From: Chloroflexota bacterium
GTDB lineage: Bacteria > Chloroflexota > Dehalococcoidia > Dehalococcoidales > RBG-16-60-22
DNA length: 8,912 nucleotides
Direction of reading: 5' to 3'
Assembly (NCBI GenBank): GCA_016190585.1
Contig: JACPQH010000093.1
Span: 1 to 8,912, forward strand
Below are positions 1 to 7,000 of this stretch, in pieces. The position numbers and the translations under genes are program-made. Numbering within the stretch: position 1 is the stretch's first letter; the number at the start of each line of letters is the position of its first letter. Below the pieces are notes generated by a model. The model worked only from the letters and a program-made list of their open reading frames with translations. It ran no database searches and was not told where the DNA came from.

Positions 1-31
1 TCGCCGCGCCCAGGACGACCTTTTCCGTCAC
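1..31 (-). CDS. possible start of a further operon gene, cut by the left edge
   Basis: After the dctM stop there are 67 bases to the window edge. On the minus strand a GTG at 31-29 opens a frame reading VTEKVVLGAA with GC-rich third positions, which resembles a natural N-terminus leading into a first beta strand. Thiolase-like and Rossmann-type proteins often begin this way, but ten residues cannot identify a family. There is no convincing Shine-Dalgarno sequence before the GTG, and no terminator is visible between dctM and this point. The competing reading is a plus-strand gene ending at 71, whose stop would overlap the dctM stop in CTAG. The existence of this gene is uncertain. Confidence 0.25.
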   Translation of the reverse strand, partial: MTEKVVLGAA

Positions 32-67
32 CCTGAGCGCGGCGAATATCTCAGGTCAAGCCGAGGG

Positions 68-1381
68 CTAGCCGCTCATGAGGTTCGGCAGCAGCAAGGT
101 TATCTGCGGGAAGACCAGCAGGACAGCCAGCGTCACCACCATCATCATCTCGTAGGGGATGATGCTGCGGAAGATAGACTCCAGGGGCACTTCAGGCAGC
201 ACCCCTTTGAGCGCGAAGCTTACCAGCCCTACCGGCGGGGTTACCAGCCCCATCTCGCAGACATGTACCAGCAACACCCCGAACCATATCGGGTCGTAAC
301 CCAGGGCGCGCACCGCCGGCAGGGCGATGGGCACCACGAGCAGCAAGATGCCCAGGACGTCCATGAACATGCCCAGGACCATACCGAGCAACAGGATCAT
401 GCCGATGATGGCTAAACCGGGTATCTCCAGGCCGGTTATCCAGTCGCCGATGGTAAACGGCAGCCGGGTGATGGCCAGGAAACGGAGGAAAAGGAAAATC
501 CCGGCGATGATGGTGAACAGCATGCAGTTGGTCCGGGTGGCATCGATTATCGCGCTCTTGAATCCCTTCCAGGAAAGGCTGCGCCGCACCATGCCGATGG
601 CAAAGGCGGCGAAGACGCCGAAGGCGCCGGCCTCGGTGGGCGTAAATATCCCAAAGTACAGCCCGCCGACAACGGTTAATATTACCGTCATAATCGGCCA
701 AACGCCTTTGAGCGAGGAAATCCGTTCCGGCCAGGTCACCCCGGCAACCGCCGGGGCCACGTTCGGGTTGCGCCAGGCGCGGAACGAGATCATTGCCATG
801 AACAGCGTGGCGGTGAGCAAGCCCGGTAAGAACCCGGCCAGGAGCTGTTGCGATATATTGGTCTCGGCCATGACGCCGTAGATAACCAGCGCGGCGCTGG
901 GCGGGATCATGATAGCCAGCGGCGCCGAGCAAGCGACGGCGCCCAGTGACAGGTTCCGGTCATACCCGTACTTCTTCATCTCCGGGTAGGCCATCTTCCC
1001 GAACACCGCCGCCGTCGCCGAGCCTGAGCCGGTACAGGCGGCAAATGCGGCGCAGCCCATGACCGTGGCCATTGCCAGGCCGCCGCGTATCCGGCCCAAC
1101 CACTGGCGGCAGGCCCAGTAGAACTCGGACGTCGCGCCCATCTGGAACGCCAGGTAGCCCATGAAGACGAACAAGGGCAGAACGCTCAGCTCATAGCTCG
1201 TGGTCGCCTCGTAGGGAATCGCCCCGGAGAAACCGGTGGCCGCCTCCCAGCCCCGCAGGTACGCCATACCGAACAGCCCGATAATCGCCGTGCTGAAAGC
1301 TATGGGAAAGCCGATCAATCCCAGGACGATTACGGTGACGAAACCGCCTATGCCGATAAGCGAAAGCAGTTGTGGGTCCAT
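68..1381 (-). CDS. dctM: TRAP transporter large permease subunit (DctM family)
   Basis: This is the large integral membrane subunit of a tripartite ATP-independent periplasmic (TRAP) transporter. It carries the transport pathway and uses an ion gradient, normally Na+, to drive substrate uptake. The product is 437 residues, the usual DctM length, and is almost entirely hydrophobic, with roughly eleven to twelve membrane segments. Family landmarks are visible in order: SYELSVLPLFVFMG near 62-75, GSGSATAA at 118-125, IMIPPSAALVIYGV at 157-170, GIFTPTEAGAFG at 244-255, MDVLGILLLVVPIALP at 340-355 and LVTPPVGL at 379-386. The ATG start is supported by GGGAG four bases upstream (1386-1390), within the 12-base gap after dctQ. 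It is the last complete gene of the hydrolase-dctP-dctQ-dctM operon. The substrate cannot be read from this subunit. Nothing looks truncated or broken. Confidence 0.95.
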   Translation of the reverse strand: MDPQLLSLIGIGGFVTVIVLGLIGFPIAFSTAIIGLFGMAYLRGWEAATGFSGAIPYEATTSYELSVLPLFVFMGYLAFQMGATSEFYWACRQWLGRIRGGLAMATVMGCAAFAACTGSGSATAAVFGKMAYPEMKKYGYDRNLSLGAVACSAPLAIMIPPSAALVIYGVMAETNISQQLLAGFLPGLLTATLFMAMISFRAWRNPNVAPAVAGVTWPERISSLKGVWPIMTVILTVVGGLYFGIFTPTEAGAFGVFAAFAIGMVRRSLSWKGFKSAIIDATRTNCMLFTIIAGIFLFLRFLAITRLPFTIGDWITGLEIPGLAIIGMILLLGMVLGMFMDVLGILLLVVPIALPAVRALGYDPIWFGVLLVHVCEMGLVTPPVGLVSFALKGVLPEVPLESIFRSIIPYEMMMVVTLAVLLVFPQITLLLPNLMSG

Positions 1382-1393
1382 TTCACTCCCAAA

Positions 1394-1936
1394 CTAGATC
1401 CACGTCTCTTTGGTTTTCTCAATGGTCACGGGGGCTGGAGCCCTGATCGCGGCCAGGTGCTCGAATATCTGCACCAGGAATCGAAGGCTGAGGAAAGCGG
1501 TACCCAGCGGGACAAGGGCTTTGGACGGCCACAACTGGAAGTTGATCACGCCCATGCTGATATCGCCGATCTGGTAGGCGAAGTAGGCGCTCTTGGCGCT
1601 GTATACCGTGATTATGGCGAAGACGACAAACCAGAGGATCAGGTAAGAGAACTCCAGGATATGCCTGAGGCGCGGGTTTATCTTCTCGAGGAAGAGCTCC
1701 ATCCTGACATGCCCGTAAACTTTTTGCGTATGGGCGACCGCCATCCACACCGTGGCCGCCACGATGAACTTGGTGATGTCGTAGACCCCTGGCGGGGCGC
1801 GGTAGACGATACGGAGGAAGACCTGCCCCACGACAAGCAGGCCCAGAAGACATATCGCCGCCCCCGCCCCCCAGTTTAGCCACCGTTCGGCAACGGTAAA
1901 TATCCGGACTAGAACGTTGTCTTTAGCTGGACTCAT
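1394..1936 (-). CDS. dctQ: TRAP transporter small permease subunit (DctQ family)
   Basis: This is the small membrane subunit of the TRAP transporter. It pairs with DctM and supports docking of the substrate-loaded binding protein. The product is 180 residues with four hydrophobic segments at about 25-42, 52-70, 92-112 and 138-158, the standard DctQ topology. Conserved features include GHVRMELF at 75-82 between the second and third segments, and WPSKALVPLGTAFLSL leading into the fourth. The ATG at 1936 is chosen because its first residues (MSPAKDNVLV) resemble a normal DctQ N-terminus. A TTG at 1984 would add 16 unlikely residues read from dctP coding sequence. The chosen start overlaps the end of dctP by 14 bases and has only a weak AAGA ribosome site, so translation is probably coupled to dctP. 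The small permease is the least conserved TRAP subunit, so the position between dctP and dctM is important support. Confidence 0.92.
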   Translation of the reverse strand: MSPAKDNVLVRIFTVAERWLNWGAGAAICLLGLLVVGQVFLRIVYRAPPGVYDITKFIVAATVWMAVAHTQKVYGHVRMELFLEKINPRLRHILEFSYLILWFVVFAIITVYSAKSAYFAYQIGDISMGVINFQLWPSKALVPLGTAFLSLRFLVQIFEHLAAIRAPAPVTIEKTKETWI

Positions 1937-3095
1937 ATTTCTTGAAGTACGCTCGCAGTGAGTCAAGGTACTTCTGACCGTCAATGCCCCGCTTGTTTAT
2001 GTCGGCAATCCATTCAGGCCAGACCTTTTCCTGGGCTATCTGCACCTGCCGAGAGTGTTCCCCGGGAAGCATCTCGTAGAACTGCACGCCGGTCGCCTTG
2101 TACTCGGCAACCGCCCTGTCTTCTTCCACCTGATGGAACTCGGCATTCTTGACCGCGCTCTCTGCGGAGAGCTTCATCAGGATGTCTCTGGCATTCTGAG
2201 GCAGGCTGTTGAAAACATCGCGGTTGATACCGACGAAGGATACCAGCACGCCGTGGTTGACCAAGCTGATGTACTTCATGCCGGGCAGCTTGTGCATGCC
2301 GTAGGCTACGTAGGTGTACAGGGAGTAGCTGCCGAAGTCAATGATGCCCTTCTCCATGGCGCTGAACGCGTCCATGACCGGCATCGATGAGACCTCGCCG
2401 CCCATGGCGGCCATCAGCTTGGCGAAGCCAGACAGAGCGGTAATCTTGGCGCCCTTGTAGTCTTCCACTTTCTGGATGGGACGCCGGCCGAGGAGGTTGT
2501 AGGTGGGCAGCGCGGTGGGGAAGAGGGTGATGATATTCCACTGGTCCTGCTCTTTCTGGACATCGGGCAGCTTGAGGTAGTCAATGTAGCCCTTGCCGGC
2601 GGCAACAACATCACCGGTGAGCAGGGGCTGCATGCCGACCGAGAGCAGCGGCGTCTTGCCGGGCGCGTAGGCCGGGGCGTAGAGGGCCATGTCAAAGACC
2701 TTCAGGCGCAGGCCGTCAAGGTTCTCCGCGGCCGGGCCCAGGGTGGCGCCGTAGGTAATCTGGATCTTGACCTGGCCGTTGGTCTGCTTGTCCATCTGGT
2801 CGGCGACCCATTCGTAAATCTTGCTCTGGCCGCGCGGCTGGCCGAAATCGCTGAAAGAAAGGGTAATCTGCTTGGTGGGTGTGGTCGGCGCCGGCGCGGT
2901 CGGTGAGGCAGTCGGTTTGGCCGTGGCCGTTGGCGCGGCCGTGGTGGTCCCGGGCACGGGCGCGGCCGTTGTCGGAGCCGGCGCCGGGGCGGTCGTGGTC
3001 GGCGCGGGCGCCGGGGTGGTCGGCGTGGAGCACGCGGCCGCCAGTATGCTGACGATGACGAGAACGAGGAGTAGACTGACTAGGATCCTTTTCAT
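1923..3095 (-). CDS. dctP: lipid-anchored TRAP substrate-binding protein (DctP family)
   Basis: This is the extracytoplasmic solute receptor of the TRAP transporter, which captures substrate and hands it to DctQM. The 390-residue product begins MKRILVSLLLVLVIVSILAAAC: a short positive N-terminus, a hydrophobic core and a lipobox-like LAAAC with the lipid-accepting Cys at 22. Residues 23-74 form a Pro/Thr/Ala tether. The SBP_bac_7/DctP-type domain occupies about 76-385, with the family segment RRPIQKVEDYKGAKI (204-218) and the later MDAFSAMEKGIID (241-253), matching the usual 'evy.AL..GvvDG'. By eye, Thr219 falls where most members have the carboxylate-binding Arg (GLKIRV), and the usual DG after 'GvvD' is D253-F254, so the ligand may be atypical. 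The ATG is firmly set by a strong AAAGGGGG ribosome site four bases upstream. A lipid anchor fits a cell lacking a conventional periplasm. The substrate is not identifiable from the sequence. Confidence 0.95.
   Translation of the reverse strand: MKRILVSLLLVLVIVSILAAACSTPTTPAPAPTTTAPAPAPTTAAPVPGTTTAAPTATAKPTASPTAPAPTTPTKQITLSFSDFGQPRGQSKIYEWVADQMDKQTNGQVKIQITYGATLGPAAENLDGLRLKVFDMALYAPAYAPGKTPLLSVGMQPLLTGDVVAAGKGYIDYLKLPDVQKEQDQWNIITLFPTALPTYNLLGRRPIQKVEDYKGAKITALSGFAKLMAAMGGEVSSMPVMDAFSAMEKGIIDFGSYSLYTYVAYGMHKLPGMKYISLVNHGVLVSFVGINRDVFNSLPQNARDILMKLSAESAVKNAEFHQVEEDRAVAEYKATGVQFYEMLPGEHSRQVQIAQEKVWPEWIADINKRGIDGQKYLDSLRAYFKKYESS
2874..3029 (-). repeat. low-complexity Pro/Thr/Ala tether in DctP
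   Basis: Fifty-two codons (DctP residues 23-74) made almost only of Pro, Thr and Ala separate the lipid-anchored Cys from the folded binding domain. At the DNA level this is a run of related GC-rich hexamers. It likely acts as a flexible spacer that lets the receptor reach its ligand and dock on the permease. Its length could vary between strains by slippage. Confidence 0.8.
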
Positions 3096-3107
3096 TAAAC
3101 CCCCTTT
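3096..3107 (-). promoter_or_regulatory. strong ribosome binding site of dctP
   Basis: Read on the minus strand, AAAGGGGG (3107-3100) is followed by TTTA and the dctP ATG. It is by far the strongest Shine-Dalgarno-like site in the operon. That fits the need for excess binding protein over permease in TRAP systems, and it fixes the dctP start. Confidence 0.75.
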
Positions 3108-3147
3108 AACATTTGGTAATTAAATACCCGTCGCAACACGGAGTCGT

Positions 3148-3801
3148 TCATTCTCTAAAAAGTTTTGTCACCTCCTCACATGTCATCACCGCCCCGAAAA
3201 GGTCGGCGATTCTCTCCTCGGCGACCTCCTGCAGGTGCGGTGAACGGCCCCTGGTGCCGTCCGAGGTGATGATGCAGTGATAGCCCAGGGCCGTGGCGTC
3301 CCTGACGGTACTTTCAACACAGGCGGCGGTGTCAACGCCGGTAAAAATCAAGGTCCGGACCCCCTTGTTCTGGAGGATGAGGTGCAGCGGGGTATAAGGG
3401 AACTTGCTGAAGCATTTGGATTCGATGACGATATCCCCGGGTTGCGGGGCCAGCTCGTCAAGAATCCGGGCGCCGAAGCTGCCCTTGACGAGGAAACCTT
3501 CGCGCCAGTCATCATCCGGCAGGGGCGGAATACCGCAGTCAACATAATCGGCACCCCACATCGTCTGGCAGTGGACCACCGGCACCCCCATTTCACGCAT
3601 TGCCTGGGCCAGCGCCCGGATACGCGGTATCGCCGGTTTCCGGAACTTGATGACATCGCCCCATCGCTCCGGCCGCCTCCCCATGTAGCCTTTCTCGTGC
3701 AGAAAATCATTCTGCATGTCGATGATAAGCAAGGCCGCGGAACCCCTTTCCACGTTCACTTCCCTGCCCCGAATTCTGATTATTGTAGTGTCTTTCGCCA
3801 T
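3148..3801 (-). CDS. isochorismatase-like cysteine hydrolase (RutB/N-carbamoylsarcosine hydrolase type)
   Basis: This is a cytoplasmic alpha/beta hydrolase of the isochorismatase-like superfamily. Members cleave amide, ureide or vinyl-ether bonds with an Asp-Lys-Cys triad. The 217-residue product shows IIDMQNDF with Asp28, a Lys in the ESKCFSKF loop (Lys129 the likeliest), and GVDTAACVESTVRDA with nucleophile Cys161. The stretch KGSFGARILDELAPQPGDIV and the CVEST motif resemble ureidoacrylate hydrolase RutB and N-carbamoylsarcosine or biuret hydrolases more than nicotinamidase or EntB. Lys129 is three residues before Ser132 rather than the usual four, an oddity. The start is ambiguous. The ATG at 3801 has GGAG 12 bases upstream, while a TTG at 3810, adding MTR, has it only 3 bases upstream, so the ATG is preferred. 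It is the first gene of the operon, 52 bases before dctP, with a promoter directly ahead. It probably acts on the compound imported by the transporter. The exact substrate is unknown. Confidence 0.9.
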   Translation of the reverse strand: MAKDTTIIRIRGREVNVERGSAALLIIDMQNDFLHEKGYMGRRPERWGDVIKFRKPAIPRIRALAQAMREMGVPVVHCQTMWGADYVDCGIPPLPDDDWREGFLVKGSFGARILDELAPQPGDIVIESKCFSKFPYTPLHLILQNKGVRTLIFTGVDTAACVESTVRDATALGYHCIITSDGTRGRSPHLQEVAEERIADLFGAVMTCEEVTKLFRE

Positions 3802-3832
3802 ACGTGTCAATCACTCCAGGCAAAGTTCCTAA

Positions 3833-3861
3833 AGTTTATCATCTGAGCCTGATATTGTCAA
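3833..3861 (-). promoter_or_regulatory. sigma-70-type promoter of the hydrolase-TRAP operon
   Basis: On the minus strand a perfect -35 box TTGACA (3861-3856) is followed by a 17-base spacer and TAAACT (3838-3833), which matches four of six -10 consensus positions. Transcription would begin near 3826, giving a leader of about 25 bases to the ATG at 3801. The AT-rich stretch just upstream has two A-runs about ten bases apart (3872-3889), as in an UP element or curved DNA. It is the only good promoter I see for the operon. Confidence 0.6.
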
Positions 3862-3866
3862 TGAGA

Positions 3867-3903
3867 CTAAGCATTTTTCACATTTTTTCTAGGCATTATT
3901 CAC
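3867..3903. promoter_or_regulatory. 15-base direct repeat upstream of the -35 box, candidate regulator site
   Basis: Two copies of a 15-base element, CTAAGCATTTTTCAC at 3867-3881 and CTAGGCATTATTCAC at 3889-3903 on the plus strand, match at 13 of 15 positions and are spaced exactly 22 bases, about two helical turns. The nearer copy ends five bases from the -35 box of the operon promoter. Two same-face tandem sites at this position are typical of activator binding. No regulator gene is in the window, so the protein is unknown. Confidence 0.5.
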
Positions 3904-3977
3904 GAATTTTATCGTCCGTTTTAACAGCCGGGCGCAGTCTATACGTATGTTCGTAGAAGGCTAACCCTTGATACAGG

Positions 3978-4004
3978 AAGGGGGGAGCCGAAAGCTCCCC
4001 CCTT
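3978..4004. terminator. GC-rich hairpin after the giant surface-protein gene
   Basis: A perfect 11-base-pair stem, AAGGGGGGAGC pairing with GCTCCCCCCTT around a five-base CGAAA loop, begins about five bases beyond the stop codon at 4010-4012. It is well placed to end the minus-strand transcript of the surface protein. The clean T-run (4003-4008), however, follows the hairpin on the plus strand. On the minus strand the hairpin is preceded by A's and followed only by TTCCTGT. It may work in both directions, or mainly as a 3' stabilising hairpin for the giant gene. Confidence 0.6.
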
Positions 4005-4009
4005 TTTTC

Positions 4010-7000
4010 TTACCTCCCGGACCGCCGCCGGTAGATTAGCAGCCAGGCTACCAGGGTGAGCAATATCGCCCCGCCAACCAGGTAGGGGATATAGTTTACC
4101 TTATCCGGCGCCGGTACCGGGGTCGGGGTGGTGGTGGGTACCGGGCCCGGCGTGGGCGTCAATACCGGTGTCGCCGGCGGGGGCGTCGGCGTCGCTGTGG
4201 GGGCGACGGTCGGCGCGGCGGTCGGTGACGCCGAGGGTGTTGCCGGCGGTGTCGGCTTGACGGTCGGTGTCGGAGTCGGTGTCGGTGTGGGCGCGGGCGT
4301 GGGCGTGGGCGCCGGCTGGGGCGCCAGCCGGGACAACAGACCGAAGCTGCTAAAGTGACTGACCGGCGCCGATACCGTGAGGTTAGCCGTATCAACCGAG
4401 CTCGCCAGTGACTCCCACTGCGTGCCGTTCCACCAGGCAATGTACAGGTCAGCGGCCGAAGCGCCTTCCGGCAGCTTGCCGGGATCGTAGCTTATGCTCA
4501 GGGTTATCGGCGGGTCAAAAGTAGCGCCGCTCGGACCCAGCTCGTACGCCAGCACCACGGCCCTCTCCGGCGGGGCCGCCGGGACAGCGGCTGCCGGGCT
4601 GGCCGATATGGTGGACAGCGGTTGACCGGCCGCGCCAAGGGCTTTCGTGCCGGCGGGCAGCTCCAGGGTTACCCTGGTGTCTTGGGTGACGAGCTGCGAG
4701 CGGGCCGCGGTGGTACCGTCGGACTTCAGGGTCAGGTAGCCGTCCAAGCCTACCGGTTTCACATCCAGCGGCGGCGCGTCCGCCGTTACCGGCGCCGGGG
4801 CAGGCGCGGCGGCGGGCGCGGCCTGGGCGATCAGCGTCCACGAGCTGAAGTGGGTCGATGAAGCATAAGCCATCCGGTTGACGGTATCGAGGATGGTGGT
4901 CTCCTCCGTCCACGTCCCGGTAGCGGGGTTGAGATAGGCTACCGTGAGCGTGCTGGGATCAAGACCCAGGGCCGCCAGCGTGGCCAGGCTATAGGGGAAG
5001 CCGATATTCCATTGCACGCCGGCTATCGGCGCGCTCGACTCAACGTTAGTTATCCGCCCGAGCGCGGCTGACGTCCCGTCGGGCATCGCGCCCAGCGTGC
5101 CGGGCGCCACGTCGATCTTGGCCGGCGTGATGATGCTGGCTTCCGAGCCGTCACTCGCCAGGCTGCTGATGGAGATGGTGTCGCCCCACGGCGGCGTCAT
5201 GTTGACCGGCGTGCTTTCCGTAATCGTCGTCGGGTCAAGGCTGGGCGAGGCGAACTCCGTCACGGTCGCGCTGGACGGGGTAACCACCAGCATCACCTCG
5301 GTGCTGTGCGTCAACCCGCCGCTGGTCCCGGTTATCTTTATCGTCCAGTTGCCGGTCTGGGCGCCGGCCGCGGCCGTAAAGACCACGCCCCCTTTGCCCA
5401 GGCCGGTGGCGGCGGCAGGCGTGATGCTGTCGGCGGTGTAGGTGATGCCTTCCGGCCAGGTGGCCGCCGGGTCGCTCAGGGCGACCGCCAGGTCGACGGC
5501 GCCGTCGAAGCCGTTGATGGCCGTTATGGTCACCGTGGTGTTGCCCGAGGCACCGGTCTTTACCGGCACGGTGTTGGGCGCGAGGCTGATGGCGAAGTCC
5601 GGCGTATCGGCCGGCGGCACCACGGCGATGGTCAGGTTCCGGGTCTGCACAACCGCGCCGCTGGTCGCGGAGAGTGTAACCACATACCGCCCCTCGGCGG
5701 CCCCGGCGGGTATATCGAAGGTCAGGGTGGCGTTCGTCGGCGTGGCGATACTGGGCACGACCGTCGCGGAAGGGGTGATATTGGCGGTAGCCCCGGTGAT
5801 GGCGCCGAGCCCGGCGAGACTCAGACTCACATCCGACTGGAAATTGCCGATGGGCTCAATCTTGGCGGTTATCGACCCCGAGCCGCCGCGCGGGATATCG
5901 ATCTTCATCGGGCTGGCGAAAAGCACGAAGGCGCTGGCCGATGAAGGCATCAAGCCGAACGGCCGTTCAATTTTGATGCCGCTGGCGGCGCCGGTTACTT
6001 TGACCGGATAGATGCCGGCGGCCCTGGACGGCGCTTTTATCAGGGCGGTAAAAGTCCCGTCCTGGGCGACCGTCACCGCGGCCGGAACGATGGTGATGGC
6101 GCTGCCGGCAAAGGTCACGGCCACGGTCTCGCCCGCGCTGAAGCCCGTCCCCGATATCTTGATGTCGGTATCGGCCGGCCCGCTCGCCGGGGAGATTACC
6201 ATGCTGGCGCCGGTGGCGACCACCATCAGGTTAAGGGGCACGGCTCGGAATATCGTGCCGGTCTCCGCTTGCAGCGGCACGTTATACGGGCCGACCGGCG
6301 TGGCGGCGTTAGTCTCAATCACCACGGTTATACCCAGGTCTTCACCGGGCAGCGGCGTCACCGGTGTCAGCGCGACCACCTGCCGGGTGCCGCCCGGCAT
6401 ACCGGAAAACTGGCCGATGATAGCGCCGTGCGTATCTTTGAAGGTGGCCGTAACGCCCGGCGCCAGGTAACCGACGCTGAACCTCACGGCCTGGTTGAAG
6501 CCGTTCTTGGAACTGAGGTTCAGCGTGGTATTGCCGGAGGCGCCGCGGGTCACCTTGAGAAACTGCGGCGACAGGTTCAGGAAGAAATCGGCGTTCTCCG
6601 CCGGGACGATGCTAAACGGTGCCCTGGCGTCCCGGACGCCGTCCGTCGCCCTGATGACGTAGGCACCAGGGGGTACCTGGCCGGCCGGCGGGACGGTTAT
6701 CTCCGTGGCCCAGGTGCCGTCCGGCTGTACCTGGACGGTCCCGGGAGTGATGTCAATGGTTGTCGGCGCTCCGGGCGGCGCCGCCGCCAGCGTTACGTTC
6801 CGGCCGCTGGTGAAACCGGCGCCCGATATACCGACATGCTCGCCGGGCCGGGCGCGCGGCGGGCTGATGGTGATGGTGGCGTAGCCGGCGCCGGCCCCGA
6901 TGTCGGGCATGACGCCGAACCCGAACGGCACCACCACGGATTCCGCGCCGGCGGTGCCGCGAATCGTGACCGGGTAAGGACCGGGAGAGGTGCTGGCGCT

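Noticed and set aside
1370..1879. 169-codon open frame on the plus strand opposite dctQ
   Set aside because: The translation is highly charged with no domain pattern, and the minus-strand frame encodes a normal four-helix DctQ in the right operon position.
1937..1984. Longer dctQ starting at TTG 1984
   Set aside because: It would add 16 residues of unlikely composition, with a 62-base overlap into dctP. The ATG at 1936 gives a typical DctQ N-terminus and a short coupling overlap.
3277..3846. 189-codon open frame on the plus strand across the hydrolase gene
   Set aside because: It is the antisense shadow of a gene with a recognisable catalytic triad. It has no ribosome site or family resemblance and runs through the operon promoter.
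3940..3948. Plus-strand -10-like TATACG and the ATACGTAT palindrome as a plus-strand promoter
   Set aside because: There is no matching -35 box at the right distance and no gene to drive. The rest of 3904-3977 shows nothing else I can support.
4013..4110. LPXTG-type sorting signal at the C-terminus of the surface protein
   Set aside because: The helix and RRR tail resemble a sorting signal, but no LPXTG-like or PGF-type motif precedes the helix, so a simple transmembrane anchor is the safer call.
4103..4327. Regular short repeats considered as a CRISPR array or tandem-repeat locus
   Set aside because: There are no constant repeats with unique spacers. The periodicity comes from alternating Pro and Thr codons in an open coding frame.
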